A program made the translations under genes and the position numbers. Below, one piece after another: positions 31,561 through 38,758 of a DNA stretch of 38,758 bases. Numbering within the stretch: position 1 is the first letter of the stretch; each line of letters opens with the position of its first letter. The DNA is from JACCYI01 sp036389195 (GTDB lineage: Bacteria > Actinomycetota > Thermoleophilia > Solirubrobacterales > Solirubrobacteraceae). A model generated the notes under the pieces. It was not told the origin of the DNA. It ran no database searches and worked only from the letters and a program-made list of their open reading frames with translations. The DNA is taken from the NCBI GenBank assembly GCA_036389195.1, contig DASVQH010000446.1, positions 1-38,758 on the forward strand. Reading direction: 5' to 3'.

Positions 31561-32844
31561 CTAATCGACGGCTGAGACGACCGTCCTTGAAGTCTCGTCG
31601 TAGCTGAGCTTCGTCCGCTCGAGTGCCAGCGCCAAGGCGCCGCGGGCCTCTGTGTACTCGATGTCTTTCCTAGGCACATACCTGATTTCCGGCCGCCCCG
31701 TGTCGAGCGACGCGGCGACGACTGTCTCGACGATTCTTCCGCTGATCACCGGTTCGGCCGTAGCCATGAACCCGCCGATCACGATCACGTCCGGGTCGAA
31801 GATCCGGGTCAGATCGCCGAGAGCGGACCCGAGCCGCCGAGCCAGGTTGTCCATTGCGAGCATGCTTAGCGGCCGTCGGACCGGATCCGAAACCGCATCC
31901 TGCACGATGTCCGCGAACGTCGTCTCCGGCGAATAGCTGTTTGGATACGTCTCCTTCAGCTGCTCCACTACTGCAGTGGAGGAGCACAGGTTCTCAAGGC
32001 ACGTCAGCTGCCCGCAGCGAAGGCATCTGCGCTCACGACTCAAGAGCCTTGAGCTTGCGTTGGCGATGAACTCCTGGGCGACCGACGACACCGCGGTGTG
32101 TCCGAATTCGCCGGCGAAGCCGCGGCCCCCCGTGAAGAGCTTTCCGGCGAGCCAGATGCCGAGGCCAATCCCGCTCGACGCCTTGAGGAACAATGCTGTC
32201 TCTGCGCCTTGCGCAGACCCGTGGACGACTTCCCCGATAGCGCCCATGTTGGCGTCGTTGCATGGCAGCACGACAGGCGCCAAGTCAGGCGCGTCCTTTC
32301 TGAGTTCCTTCGCGAACAGTGGGCCCAGCGGGTTGATCGGCCAGCCGGGGGCATAGTCCGACGAAGCGATTCGCCCGTCGTGGGCGAGGGGCGCAGCTAT
32401 GCTGAGACCAACCGTCGCGACATCCCGCGCCGGGATACGGGCCCTCCGGATGAGCTCGCGGAACCGCGCCGCCGCAACCGCGAGCGACCGCGGGTCCAAG
32501 TCCGCGTCGAGGCGCTTGGGTGCCATCGTCTCGATGATCGAGCCGGCCGAATTCCCGAGCGCCACGGTGACATGGCGGCGTCCTAAATCCACCCCGCCAA
32601 CCACCGGCCCGCCCGAAAGCCGCAGCCGCTCAGCAGCCGGACCGACTCGTCCGGGACGCGTGGAGTCGGCGACCTCTACGACCCCCGCGTCTACGAGCTG
32701 CTTGACCGCCAGCGAGACGGTCTTTCGCGACAAGCTCGAGTCCGCAAGCAGCTCCATGCGAGTTTTGCCGTCACGCGCACCCTTGAGCGCATTGAGAATG
32801 TCGCTGGCCGAAGCCGATTTTACGGAGGCGGCAGAGGTCTCCAT
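31561..32844 (-). CDS. ROK-family transcriptional regulator (NagC/XylR type)
   Basis: 427 aa. An N-terminal winged helix-turn-helix (about 10-65, ILNALKGARDGKTRMELLADSSLSRKTVS in parts) precedes the ROK sugar-kinase-like domain with GVDLGRRHVTVAL (phosphate 1 region), ASSGIGLGIWLAGKL and GRGFAGEFGHTAV. The zinc motif reads CLRCGQLTCLE, close to the consensus CxCGxxGCxE but with Thr for the second Gly. ROK repressors bind a sugar or sugar phosphate and control uptake or use genes; none is adjacent here. Codons ending in A or T are more common than in the genes left of tRNA-Thr. A palindrome at its own promoter suggests autoregulation. Confidence 0.88.
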   Translation of the reverse strand: METSAASVKSASASDILNALKGARDGKTRMELLADSSLSRKTVSLAVKQLVDAGVVEVADSTRPGRVGPAAERLRLSGGPVVGGVDLGRRHVTVALGNSAGSIIETMAPKRLDADLDPRSLAVAAARFRELIRRARIPARDVATVGLSIAAPLAHDGRIASSDYAPGWPINPLGPLFAKELRKDAPDLAPVVLPCNDANMGAIGEVVHGSAQGAETALFLKASSGIGLGIWLAGKLFTGGRGFAGEFGHTAVSSVAQEFIANASSRLLSRERRCLRCGQLTCLENLCSSTAVVEQLKETYPNSYSPETTFADIVQDAVSDPVRRPLSMLAMDNLARRLGSALGDLTRIFDPDVIVIGGFMATAEPVISGRIVETVVAASLDTGRPEIRYVPRKDIEYTEARGALALALERTKLSYDETSRTVVSAVD

Positions 32845-32874
32845 GGTGTTCTACCCACTGTTTCCGGACCGAAG

Positions 32875-32894
32875 GCTACCGTAGCGCAACTATA
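32875..32894 (-). promoter_or_regulatory. ROK gene promoter with overlapping palindrome
   Basis: Minus-strand TATAGT (32894-32889) is a near-consensus -10. GCTACCGTAGC (32875-32885), a palindrome around a central base, covers the expected start of transcription 30 nt before the ATG at 32844. The arrangement suits autorepression. Confidence 0.5.
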
Positions 32895-33322
32895 GCTCCG
32901 CAAGAACCGGATCTATCTAGGGCAATCTACCCCCGCCCACCGGTCCCAGGCTTGTACTTCTACGCATCGACTGATGTCCTCTCGTTATGGGACCTCGGTC
33001 TCGTCGTTCTCCAGCTAACGCCACGACCGCCGAGGCGAGTAACCGCGCTCCGACCGGTCGTAGGACGACGAGACGACCGCTGCAGGATGACAACGTCGTG
33101 CCAGATTTCTTCGAGGACTGGCCCCGACGGGACGGCGGGGGAACACGGGCAGGGCGTGTGGATCGTCGCACCAGCACCGAAGCCGCGACCACCCGTAGGC
33201 GCCCACGACCGAGTGCTGATCGGCCTGAGTCAGGACGCGCGCCAAGCGCCGGGTGCGGCCTCACCAATTGCTGCGGACGCTGCTCGTCGCCGGCCACCGA
33301 GAGATCCGGCTCAGAGGCAGCC
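32895..33322. other. Intergenic region without a supported gene
   Basis: Several open frames cross this region on both strands, but all are rich in Arg, Pro and Ser with no domain, ribosome site or consistent codon use. The frame that continues into the next gene has the same character until the ATG at 33323. I see no repeat or RNA structure. Confidence 0.5.
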
Positions 33323-34603
33323 ATGGACGCGGACGGAGATCTGCGGGACTCGGAAGCTCCGCTCAAGACCCGCTCATGGGTCATCGGCGCTACTTGTCTC
33401 GGAACCTTACTTGCGGTGAACGAGGGATACCTCGCCGCGGAAGATGTCTACACCAAGCACGACCTCCACGTCGGCGTCGGTCTCTTCGGCCTGGCGCTCT
33501 TCGCTGCGTCCTGGGTCGATCGGGTTTCGAAATGGCCGAGGGACAAGCGCGTCCTCCGGGTCGCGGGTGTTGTGATCCTTGTCGTCGCGACCCTCGCCAG
33601 TCTGGTGTCTTCGTCGAAGCACAACGTCGCGGAAGCGACGCCGGATGTGTGGCACGACGCTCCTCTGGTCGCGACCTGGTCGGCGACAACGCTGGAGGCT
33701 GGCGTTGCGCACGAGTCGCGTCTCTTCGGCCGGAACTGGCAGTGGGGCGGCACGCGGCTCAAGCGGTCGGACAACCGCGTGCGAATCAGCGTCGCTACGC
33801 CGATACATGAGGTGATCGAGTGCGATGGCTGGATGCTGGTGACCTACGGAGCCGGGGAGGCTCGGGCGGCCCTCTACGACCCTGAGACAGGCAGGATGCG
33901 GGCCAGCACGCTCCTGGCGACAAGCAACCAACTCGGCAGTGCTATCTGCGCCTGGGATTCCGTCTTCATCGGGATGCAGGAGGGCGACGGCCTCGACAGC
34001 TACGTTTTCCGCGGACGCGTCCCCGACCTCGCCTCACAAGCGGCGATCGACGTCGGAGGCCGGCTAGGCAGCATGGCCGTGTCACGCGGCACCGCGCCCG
34101 CGAAGGACAGGCTCCTCGTAAGCGTGCACGACTCGGGCGAAGTCGCCGACATCGATCCCTCGTGGAACTACGTCGCTCGACGTCTCGACGGTGTCCGTGA
34201 CCCGGTCGGGATCGTTGCCGGCGGCACCGCCCATGTCGTGACCTCAGGCCATCAAGGGTGCATACGCCGACTTGGGGCGAACAACGGCAGGCCCGATCGC
34301 TACGGCGTCGTACTCCCTGGGCCCGTCATCGACGTCGAGCGAAGCGGGAATGCGATCATCGCGCTGGTCGATGGCGGCAGAGCGGCTCAGACGCTTGCCA
34401 TCACGGATCTGCGCCCGCTCGGCCCGCCGCTCCAACTCCCGAGGCAGATCCGCGGTACTGACCTCGTCGTCGACCGTGGCGGTTGGACCGTTTTGGACAC
34501 GCGCGCGCGTCAACGCGTCACCTTGTCGACGGCCGGGCGTCGCCAGTTGGAGCGCCTCGCGCTCGATGCAGCGCCGCCTGAGCCGCTGGAGCGGTGCCGG
34601 TAG
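33323..34603 (+). CDS. Membrane-anchored propeller-like protein, unknown function
   Basis: 426 aa from the ATG at 33323, which has GAGG 5 nt upstream. Three hydrophobic segments lie within residues about 15-110 (WVIGATCLGTLLAVNEGYL, VGVGLFGLALFAASWV and VLRVAGVVILVVATLASLV). The rest is beta-rich with repeated units of the kind ...EVIECDGWMLVTYGAG... and ...NAIIALVDGG..., which suggests a beta-propeller on the far side of the membrane. No catalytic motif is visible and I do not recognise the family. It may be a sensor or scaffold, but no role can be assigned. Codon use differs from the left part of the window. Confidence 0.6.
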   Translation: MDADGDLRDSEAPLKTRSWVIGATCLGTLLAVNEGYLAAEDVYTKHDLHVGVGLFGLALFAASWVDRVSKWPRDKRVLRVAGVVILVVATLASLVSSSKHNVAEATPDVWHDAPLVATWSATTLEAGVAHESRLFGRNWQWGGTRLKRSDNRVRISVATPIHEVIECDGWMLVTYGAGEARAALYDPETGRMRASTLLATSNQLGSAICAWDSVFIGMQEGDGLDSYVFRGRVPDLASQAAIDVGGRLGSMAVSRGTAPAKDRLLVSVHDSGEVADIDPSWNYVARRLDGVRDPVGIVAGGTAHVVTSGHQGCIRRLGANNGRPDRYGVVLPGPVIDVERSGNAIIALVDGGRAAQTLAITDLRPLGPPLQLPRQIRGTDLVVDRGGWTVLDTRARQRVTLSTAGRRQLERLALDAAPPEPLERCR

Positions 34604-34716
34604 CGTCTCCCGGGTCTGACCCCCTGCCTGGCGAGACGAGGCCGTCCGAACGCGTCGTAACCGCACCCCCGCCGACGCTCGCCGGAGGAGAACTCACACA
34701 GCTCGCTGCCGTACTG

Positions 34717-35304
34717 CTAGTCGGCCACGTCGTCGTCCCAGCCGGCCAGGTCGCCTACGCCGTAGGCATCCGCGGGAGGCGCGCTCCGGGCTGAGTCGGC
34801 TCTGTGCCAGTCCTCACCGGGAAACGCTGCGCGCGCGTCTTCGCGGAGAGCCGCGATGAGCTGACGGACTTCATGGACCAGGTCTTCGTCGAGCGGGGCC
34901 CCAACTTCGGGTTCAGCGAACCGGGCGAGGTGTCGTAGGTGCGCACGCGTCACGTCCCGTATCCAGGGCTGCCAGTTCGCCGGGATCATCTCCAAGACCT
35001 CGACCAACTTGAGCGGCTCGATCTCGGGCGGGACCGTTTCGATCCCCGCTCCGGCCGCAGAAGACGACCAGCAGCCATGCCGCCACCGGTTCAAGGCCGT
35101 CGTCGGTTCGCCGCGGGCGAGCTCGACTCCGGGAGGCGCAAACGCCACAACACCAAGCGGTCCCGCACCGACTAGCCAGAGGCCGGTTCCCCGGACGGCC
35201 GGAAGCAACTCCCAAGCGGTAGGCCGGATCGCCGGTGACTCGCCCGGAACACCAAGCGGCAGCCGCACATCTTCGGGGGAGGCGGGCGGGGTGCGAGGGC
35301 TCAT
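34717..35304 (-). CDS. Protein of unknown function (accessory region)
   Basis: 195 aa from the ATG at 35304, which has AAGGA at 5-nt spacing (an ATG directly before it is also possible). The central part, WELLPAVRGTGLWLVGAG then LGVVAFAPPGVELARGE, is hydrophobic and beta-like. The C-terminal part (about 95-180) is helical and acidic with EPLKLVEVLEMIPANWQPW. No membrane segment, signal peptide or catalytic motif. I do not recognise it. It faces the propeller-like gene (convergent, 113-bp gap). Confidence 0.5.
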   Translation of the reverse strand: MSPRTPPASPEDVRLPLGVPGESPAIRPTAWELLPAVRGTGLWLVGAGPLGVVAFAPPGVELARGEPTTALNRWRHGCWSSSAAGAGIETVPPEIEPLKLVEVLEMIPANWQPWIRDVTRAHLRHLARFAEPEVGAPLDEDLVHEVRQLIAALREDARAAFPGEDWHRADSARSAPPADAYGVGDLAGWDDDVAD

Positions 35305-35762
35305 CATCTTCCTTATCGGCCCCGGCTGCCCGGATCTCAACGCGCGGCGTCGCGAGAGCAGCCTGCTCTGCCACGTGAGCGCCGTCGCTCGTGGCCGCGC
35401 CCACTGAGTTCTCGTACGAGAATCGGGAGTGAAGGGTTCGCGTTGCGCAAGGTTCAGCCTACCTGGGTCGTCGTCGCTTGCGAGCCGACGGCGCATACTC
35501 ACGCGCGCGCCTCGGGCCCGTCCAGAGAAACGGGGGTACTTCCACGCGAACGAGCGCGGCCGATCGGGTCCGCATGAAACCCGAAACCGATCTTGTTTGA
35601 TCTCGCGTGTCATGCGAGAGTCTGGTTCGTTTGTCTTTAACGATGCAGGGAAGCAACTAGTCGTCCGTAAACGTCGGTCAGTCGAGGACAGGACCACTGC
35701 AGCCACACGGAGGCAAGGCGGGGCGCATTACGGCGATCGGGAGTGACGTCGTCCCTTGGGCA
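35305..35762. other. Intergenic region with a perfect 14-bp palindrome and a hairpin
   Basis: No gene is supported. The region is less GC-rich than most of the window. TTCTCGTACGAGAA (35409-35422) is a perfect palindrome 105 bp upstream of the 35304 start, and TCTCGC/GCGAGA (35601-35606, 35614-35619) forms a 6-bp stem. These are likely control elements of the flanking divergent genes. Confidence 0.5.
35409..35422. promoter_or_regulatory. 14-bp perfect palindrome TTCTCGTACGAGAA
   Basis: Fully self-complementary. It shares the TCGTACGA core with the palindrome at 28088-28095. It lies between divergent genes of unknown function, so it is a good candidate operator, but the regulator is unknown. 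Confidence 0.5.
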
Positions 35763-37079
35763 GTGCATCGCGTCACGACGCATCGACGGTGGCCGCTTCG
35801 GACAACTGGCTCCCACGTCTCTGAGGAACGCCTGCCGGAGCTCTATCGGGACCTGATCGTCGGTCTCGCACTCCACCAGCTCCAACGAGCTGGGGGAGGA
35901 ATCGACGTCGCAATAACGACGAAGGAGGCGCTGCGACAGTGCTCGGTGCACCCGTGCGCCGCGGATGAGCTCGACGTAGCCCTCAGCTGGCCTTCGCTCC
36001 TCGTCCCATTGGTCGCCGTCGAGCGACTTGTGCGCCGCAAGCTATTGCCGCCGCCCCAGGCCCTCTCCGTCTTCGTCCGCACACGCACGGTCAGCGCCTC
36101 GTCGGGGAGCTGGGTCTACGGAGTGGAGCACAAGCCGAACCGAGCGCCGGTCCTCGTCTTGATGGGCATCGCGCTCTTGGGACCCGACTATGTCCTGCCG
36201 ATCTCGGTCGAACCCCTCGTGTCGAGCACCCGTTGGGACGCGAAGCGCGGCGAGCCGCCTCCCGCAGGCATCGAGCGCGTCCTCAAAGACTTGCCATACG
36301 AGGTGCCGGTCGACATCGAGGCGCACGTGGAGGTGTTGCTCGAGCGGATCGAACTCGCCCGCCAGGCCATCACAGGGACTGATGCGGAGAAGCCTGTCGC
36401 GTTGCCAGAGCGAATCCCTCTTATGGGCGGGCGCATCGACTACGGCGGCCCAAGCAGGCGGGGAGGGGGGGCACTTACGTCAAAGGCGGTGTGGCTCGGT
36501 GACCGGACCTCTACGCACTTGATGCTCGACGATCGATACCCCACGCTACTCAGCGGGCTCGCGTGCATCGATCTCTCTCGCTCCTCATCCCGAATCGATG
36601 CGGCTGACGTCGCCTTGATCGTCTATCGCCGTTCGGACGACAGAACAGTTCCGGGGCTGCTCTTTGCGGAGCAGCTACGCGACGGCGTCCTGACCGACAT
36701 CGTCGATATCTCGCCTGACAGACTTCCGCCCTCGGTCAATCCAGCGGAGGCCCGCTACCAGCTGACCAGAGGGCATGTACAGCTCTATGATCGATCGGGA
36801 GATTCGGTCGAGCGCAGAGCGGTGATCCGCCGCAGTGTTCGGGGCCAGGTGGACCTGTGGCTAGTCAGCGGCGAGCCGACGAGGCTAACTCTTGCTCTGG
36901 CTGAGCTGTATCACTCTGCCGACGCAGCCGACCCGGTGCGATCCCTGTGCATCGACCGCTACATCGACGACTTCGCGATGCCATTCCGACTTCAGCCGAC
37001 TTCCACTCGCGTGCGCGCTGCCATGACCGCGGCCAGCCTTACGAGCAACATGCTCTTGGTTGCTGCCGGGCGCGCCTAG
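35763..37079 (+). CDS. Protein of unknown function (438 aa, accessory region)
   Basis: The frame opens with a GTG (35763) without a clear ribosome site, so the true start is uncertain. Residues about 20-160 are mostly helical (ERLPELYRDLIVGLALHQLQRAGGG), the middle holds a Gly-rich loop (MGGRIDYGGPSRRGGG), and the C-terminal half is beta-rich with VALIVYRRSDDRTVPGLLF. No membrane segment or signal is evident, so it is probably cytosolic. No motif points to a nuclease, protease or ATPase. Codon use has more A/T-ending codons than the left part of the window. Confidence 0.5.
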   Translation: MHRVTTHRRWPLRTTGSHVSEERLPELYRDLIVGLALHQLQRAGGGIDVAITTKEALRQCSVHPCAADELDVALSWPSLLVPLVAVERLVRRKLLPPPQALSVFVRTRTVSASSGSWVYGVEHKPNRAPVLVLMGIALLGPDYVLPISVEPLVSSTRWDAKRGEPPPAGIERVLKDLPYEVPVDIEAHVEVLLERIELARQAITGTDAEKPVALPERIPLMGGRIDYGGPSRRGGGALTSKAVWLGDRTSTHLMLDDRYPTLLSGLACIDLSRSSSRIDAADVALIVYRRSDDRTVPGLLFAEQLRDGVLTDIVDISPDRLPPSVNPAEARYQLTRGHVQLYDRSGDSVERRAVIRRSVRGQVDLWLVSGEPTRLTLALAELYHSADAADPVRSLCIDRYIDDFAMPFRLQPTSTRVRAAMTAASLTSNMLLVAAGRA

Positions 37080-37276
37080 CTCAGGACTGCAGGAACGCTG
37101 TCAGGTCCCCAAGACGGTGCTGAGGCACCTCCATATTCGTGCCGTTCAGCTTCCGCGACGCGGTCGAGTAGGTGCCTGGCCGCATCTGCTCGATGGGATC
37201 AGACAGGGTGCCCGGCAGAGTGGCCGGCGTGTAACCCCCTGCCTCGGCCGCCGCACGAGTACGGTGCTATCTGCCC

Positions 37277-37630
37277 GTGGACGCGTTGGCTGTCGCTGTG
37301 CGGACTCGGGGAGATCGTACGGCAGGCGCGCTCGGGGTGTGGGCATCGGATGACCGGGAGCGAGTCGCTGTGTTGCTGGACGCTGCCGCCAGTCGGCTGT
37401 CGGCCAGCCTCGCGCGACGGCGGCACCGGCTGGGCGGAACGAATTGGTGCGCGACGGTGCTCATACGGCGCTTCGCCCTTGTGGGTAAGGAGAAGTCACG
37501 CCGCTCACGCCGCTCACGCCGCTCACGCCGGCGGACTACAGGCGGCGGGGCAGGCAGATGTGGACGAGATCAGACTCCGCAGACGTCGAGCCGTGTTCGA
37601 GGTCAGGTCGCATCGCACCCGGGGAGATGA
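37277..37630 (+). CDS. Doubtful 117-aa ORF with RRS repeats
   Basis: It starts with GTG, 11 nt after TACGGT. The first 70 residues (MDALAVAVRTRGDRTAGALG and on) have ordinary composition; then a Lys/Arg-rich stretch with RRSRRSRRSRRR is encoded by the 9-bp tandem repeat. The end is low-complexity. No homologue is known to me, so this may be non-coding. Confidence 0.25.
   Translation: MDALAVAVRTRGDRTAGALGVWASDDRERVAVLLDAAASRLSASLARRRHRLGGTNWCATVLIRRFALVGKEKSRRSRRSRRSRRRTTGGGAGRCGRDQTPQTSSRVRGQVASHPGR
37496..37527. repeat. 9-bp tandem repeat (CCGCTCACG)
   Basis: Three perfect copies of CCGCTCACG (37501-37509, 37510-37518, 37519-37527), preceded by the partial copy TCACG. The unit is a multiple of three, so copy-number changes would not shift a reading frame. 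Confidence 0.7.
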
Positions 37631-37939
37631 TCGATGGTGTCGAGCACTCTGCTCGCTGCCACTTCCTTACGTCGCGCGTGAGCTGCGCTGTCGTCGAGCT
37701 CTGCGCTCGGCACGCAAGAGCCGCGCTGGAGGGCGAGCGGCGGCTAGTTGCGACGACGCGGTGCCAGGCACGCAATCGGAGCACCTGCTCCCGAATGAAG
37801 GGAAACCACTTAGGTCGCGCCAGAAATCGGGGTCGCGCGCCGTTCCTATCGCATGAGGACACTTCGCGGGGACAAGGTGAGCGGGTGCGGGCGCAACCGA
37901 GATTCGACCGATGTCCCCTCGAGAAGCCGATTCGGGCGA

Positions 37940-38758
37940 ATGTGGTGTCGGCTCGGAGCCACCTGGGCGGTCGCTGGCATGGTGGCGATTGGCGCAACCA
38001 GCGTCGCCTACGCGACGCCCGCACTGCAACTGCCTTGGCCGACCGGCCAGTCGCATTACATCTGGGGTGGAGCGAACGGCTACGGGTGTGGGGATCACAT
38101 CGGCCGCGACGCCTACGCGATTGATTTCCAGCTCACCACGGGAAACGCCGTATCAGCTGTAGCCCCGGGCGTCGCGCACCGCGGCCCCTTTCAGCAGACC
38201 GGCTACGGCAATTTCATCTGGATCCAGCACGACGGCGGAATCGTCTCGATCTACGGTCATCTGTCTTCCTTCGCGGTTGCGGACGGTCAAGCGGTGTCGC
38301 GCGGACAGACGATCGGTGCCGCCGGCAGCACCGGGAACTCGACCGGCCCGCACCTGCACTTCGCGCTGCACGCCGGCGCGTCCAACTACTACTCCGGAAC
38401 CGGGCTTCTTCCCGAGCCGATGTCGGGATACACCGGGTTCGGCGCGTATGGCTGGTGTCACGGCGGCGGGAGTCCGATGTACACCTCCAGTCCGCCGGCC
38501 GGCGACGGCGACGGCGGCGGCGGAGGAGGCGGAGGAGGCACGAGCGCGCCGATGACGCGAAACCTGCTGACGAATGGGTCCTTCGATGTCGATGCCTTCA
38601 AGGGCTGGGACAGCTTTCCGAACGGGTTCATCAACTACGCGTCGCGCGATGATCCGGGGGGCGCGAAGGAGGGCCACGGCTACGGCGCGGTGGAGACGGA
38701 TGTCGCGGGCCGGTCGTTCGCGCAGGACATCCCGATCAGTCCGCAGCCGGGGCAGAGC
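37940..38758 (+). CDS. Secreted M23 (LytM-type) peptidase, N-terminal part
   Basis: The frame is open to the right edge, so the C-terminus is missing. From the ATG at 37940 a signal peptide is read (MWCRLGATWAVAGMVAIGAT, cleavage after SVAYA). GTG 37877 and ATG 37853 are in-frame alternatives. The M23 domain (about 35-165) has zinc ligands in HIGRD (His53, Asp57) and PHLHF (His140), with SIYGH (His107) also in place. These enzymes cut peptidoglycan cross-bridges outside the cell. A Gly/Asp-rich linker leads to a second beta domain beginning NLLTNGSFDVDAFKGWDSF, which resembles carbohydrate-binding CBM4/9-like domains. The linker and the added domain suggest binding to cell-wall or other polysaccharide. 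Confidence 0.82.
   Translation, partial: MWCRLGATWAVAGMVAIGATSVAYATPALQLPWPTGQSHYIWGGANGYGCGDHIGRDAYAIDFQLTTGNAVSAVAPGVAHRGPFQQTGYGNFIWIQHDGGIVSIYGHLSSFAVADGQAVSRGQTIGAAGSTGNSTGPHLHFALHAGASNYYSGTGLLPEPMSGYTGFGAYGWCHGGGSPMYTSSPPAGDGDGGGGGGGGGTSAPMTRNLLTNGSFDVDAFKGWDSFPNGFINYASRDDPGGAKEGHGYGAVETDVAGRSFAQDIPISPQPGQS

Larger units (their letters stand above)
37080..37939. other. Long region with little coding signal
   Basis: Several overlapping frames cross this stretch, but none has a domain. The best candidate is listed separately at 37277-37630. A short stem GGTGC-TGAG-GCACC lies about 40 bp after the 438-aa gene. A 9-bp tandem repeat is at 37496-37527. Otherwise I see nothing identifiable. 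Confidence 0.4.

Noticed and set aside
32987..33322. Earlier start for the propeller-like protein (ATG at 32987)
   Set aside because: The extra 112 residues are low-complexity Arg/Pro/Ser with no ribosome site, whereas the ATG at 33323 has GAGG upstream and opens directly before the first membrane segment.
37350..38124. Additional overlapping open frames on both strands (113-188 aa) before the M23 gene
   Set aside because: They are antisense or out-of-frame with the M23 gene and the 9-bp repeat, and lack domains and ribosome sites.

Overview
The window is a high-GC actinobacterial chromosome segment. The gene set (short primary sigma factor, FolE2/MptA-type GTP cyclohydrolase, Rv1264-like adenylate cyclase, many GTG starts) and the many start codons preceded within 6-11 nt by TANNNT -10 boxes fit Actinomycetota. 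Class Thermoleophilia (Solirubrobacterales) is my best guess, by inference only. Positions 1 to about 31,250 read as core chromosome. From the tRNA-Thr gene to the right edge (about 31,250-38,758) codon use shifts to more A/T-ending codons, and most genes are unrecognised, so this looks like an accessory region.

Layout. 1-4,022: start of a membrane-anchored protein, a LOV-GGDEF-EAL-DICT blue-light/c-di-GMP protein, and a divergent cyclopropane-fatty-acid synthase. 4,030-6,700 (minus): three-gene overlapping operon of a 49-aa Pro/Ala peptide, a CxCG protein and a secreted LVIVD-repeat protein. 6,847-11,098: FUSC transporter, a nested palindromic repeat element, a small helical protein, an SF2 helicase and a split-barrel flavin-type protein. 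11,079-13,984: GAF-GAF-degenerate-GGDEF protein, FAH-family hydrolase, ClpP. 14,004-17,860: a two-component system divergent from an ABC-2 exporter with a DUF2269 membrane protein between its ATPase and permease. 17,857-21,710: coiled-coil membrane protein, PgsA, FolE2, the primary sigma factor, a second palindromic element and tRNA-Tyr. 21,777-31,071: GNAT, two extended SDRs around a class III adenylate cyclase, a TetR/MFS efflux pair, acyl-CoA dehydrogenase, NlpC/P60-like hydrolase, methyltransferase. 31,143-38,758: tRNA-Thr with terminator, a short ORF, a ROK regulator with its own operator, a membrane-anchored propeller-like protein, two unrecognised proteins, and the start of a secreted M23 peptidase.

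How the genes connect. Cyclic-nucleotide signalling recurs: one LOV-controlled c-di-GMP enzyme with intact motifs, one GGDEF relic that keeps only its inhibitory site, and one cAMP cyclase. The sensor kinase and regulator probably control the divergent ABC exporter. TetR probably controls itself and the MFS pump, since a near-identical 21-bp site lies in front of both.

The least expected signal is a pair of intergenic elements, at 8,182-8,385 and 21,450-21,564. They have different arm sequences but the same geometry: two hairpins whose arms repeat at exactly 60 bp. Gene packing is also unusual. Three convergent pairs share a single CTAG as both stop codons, and four same-strand junctions overlap by ATGA or GTGA.
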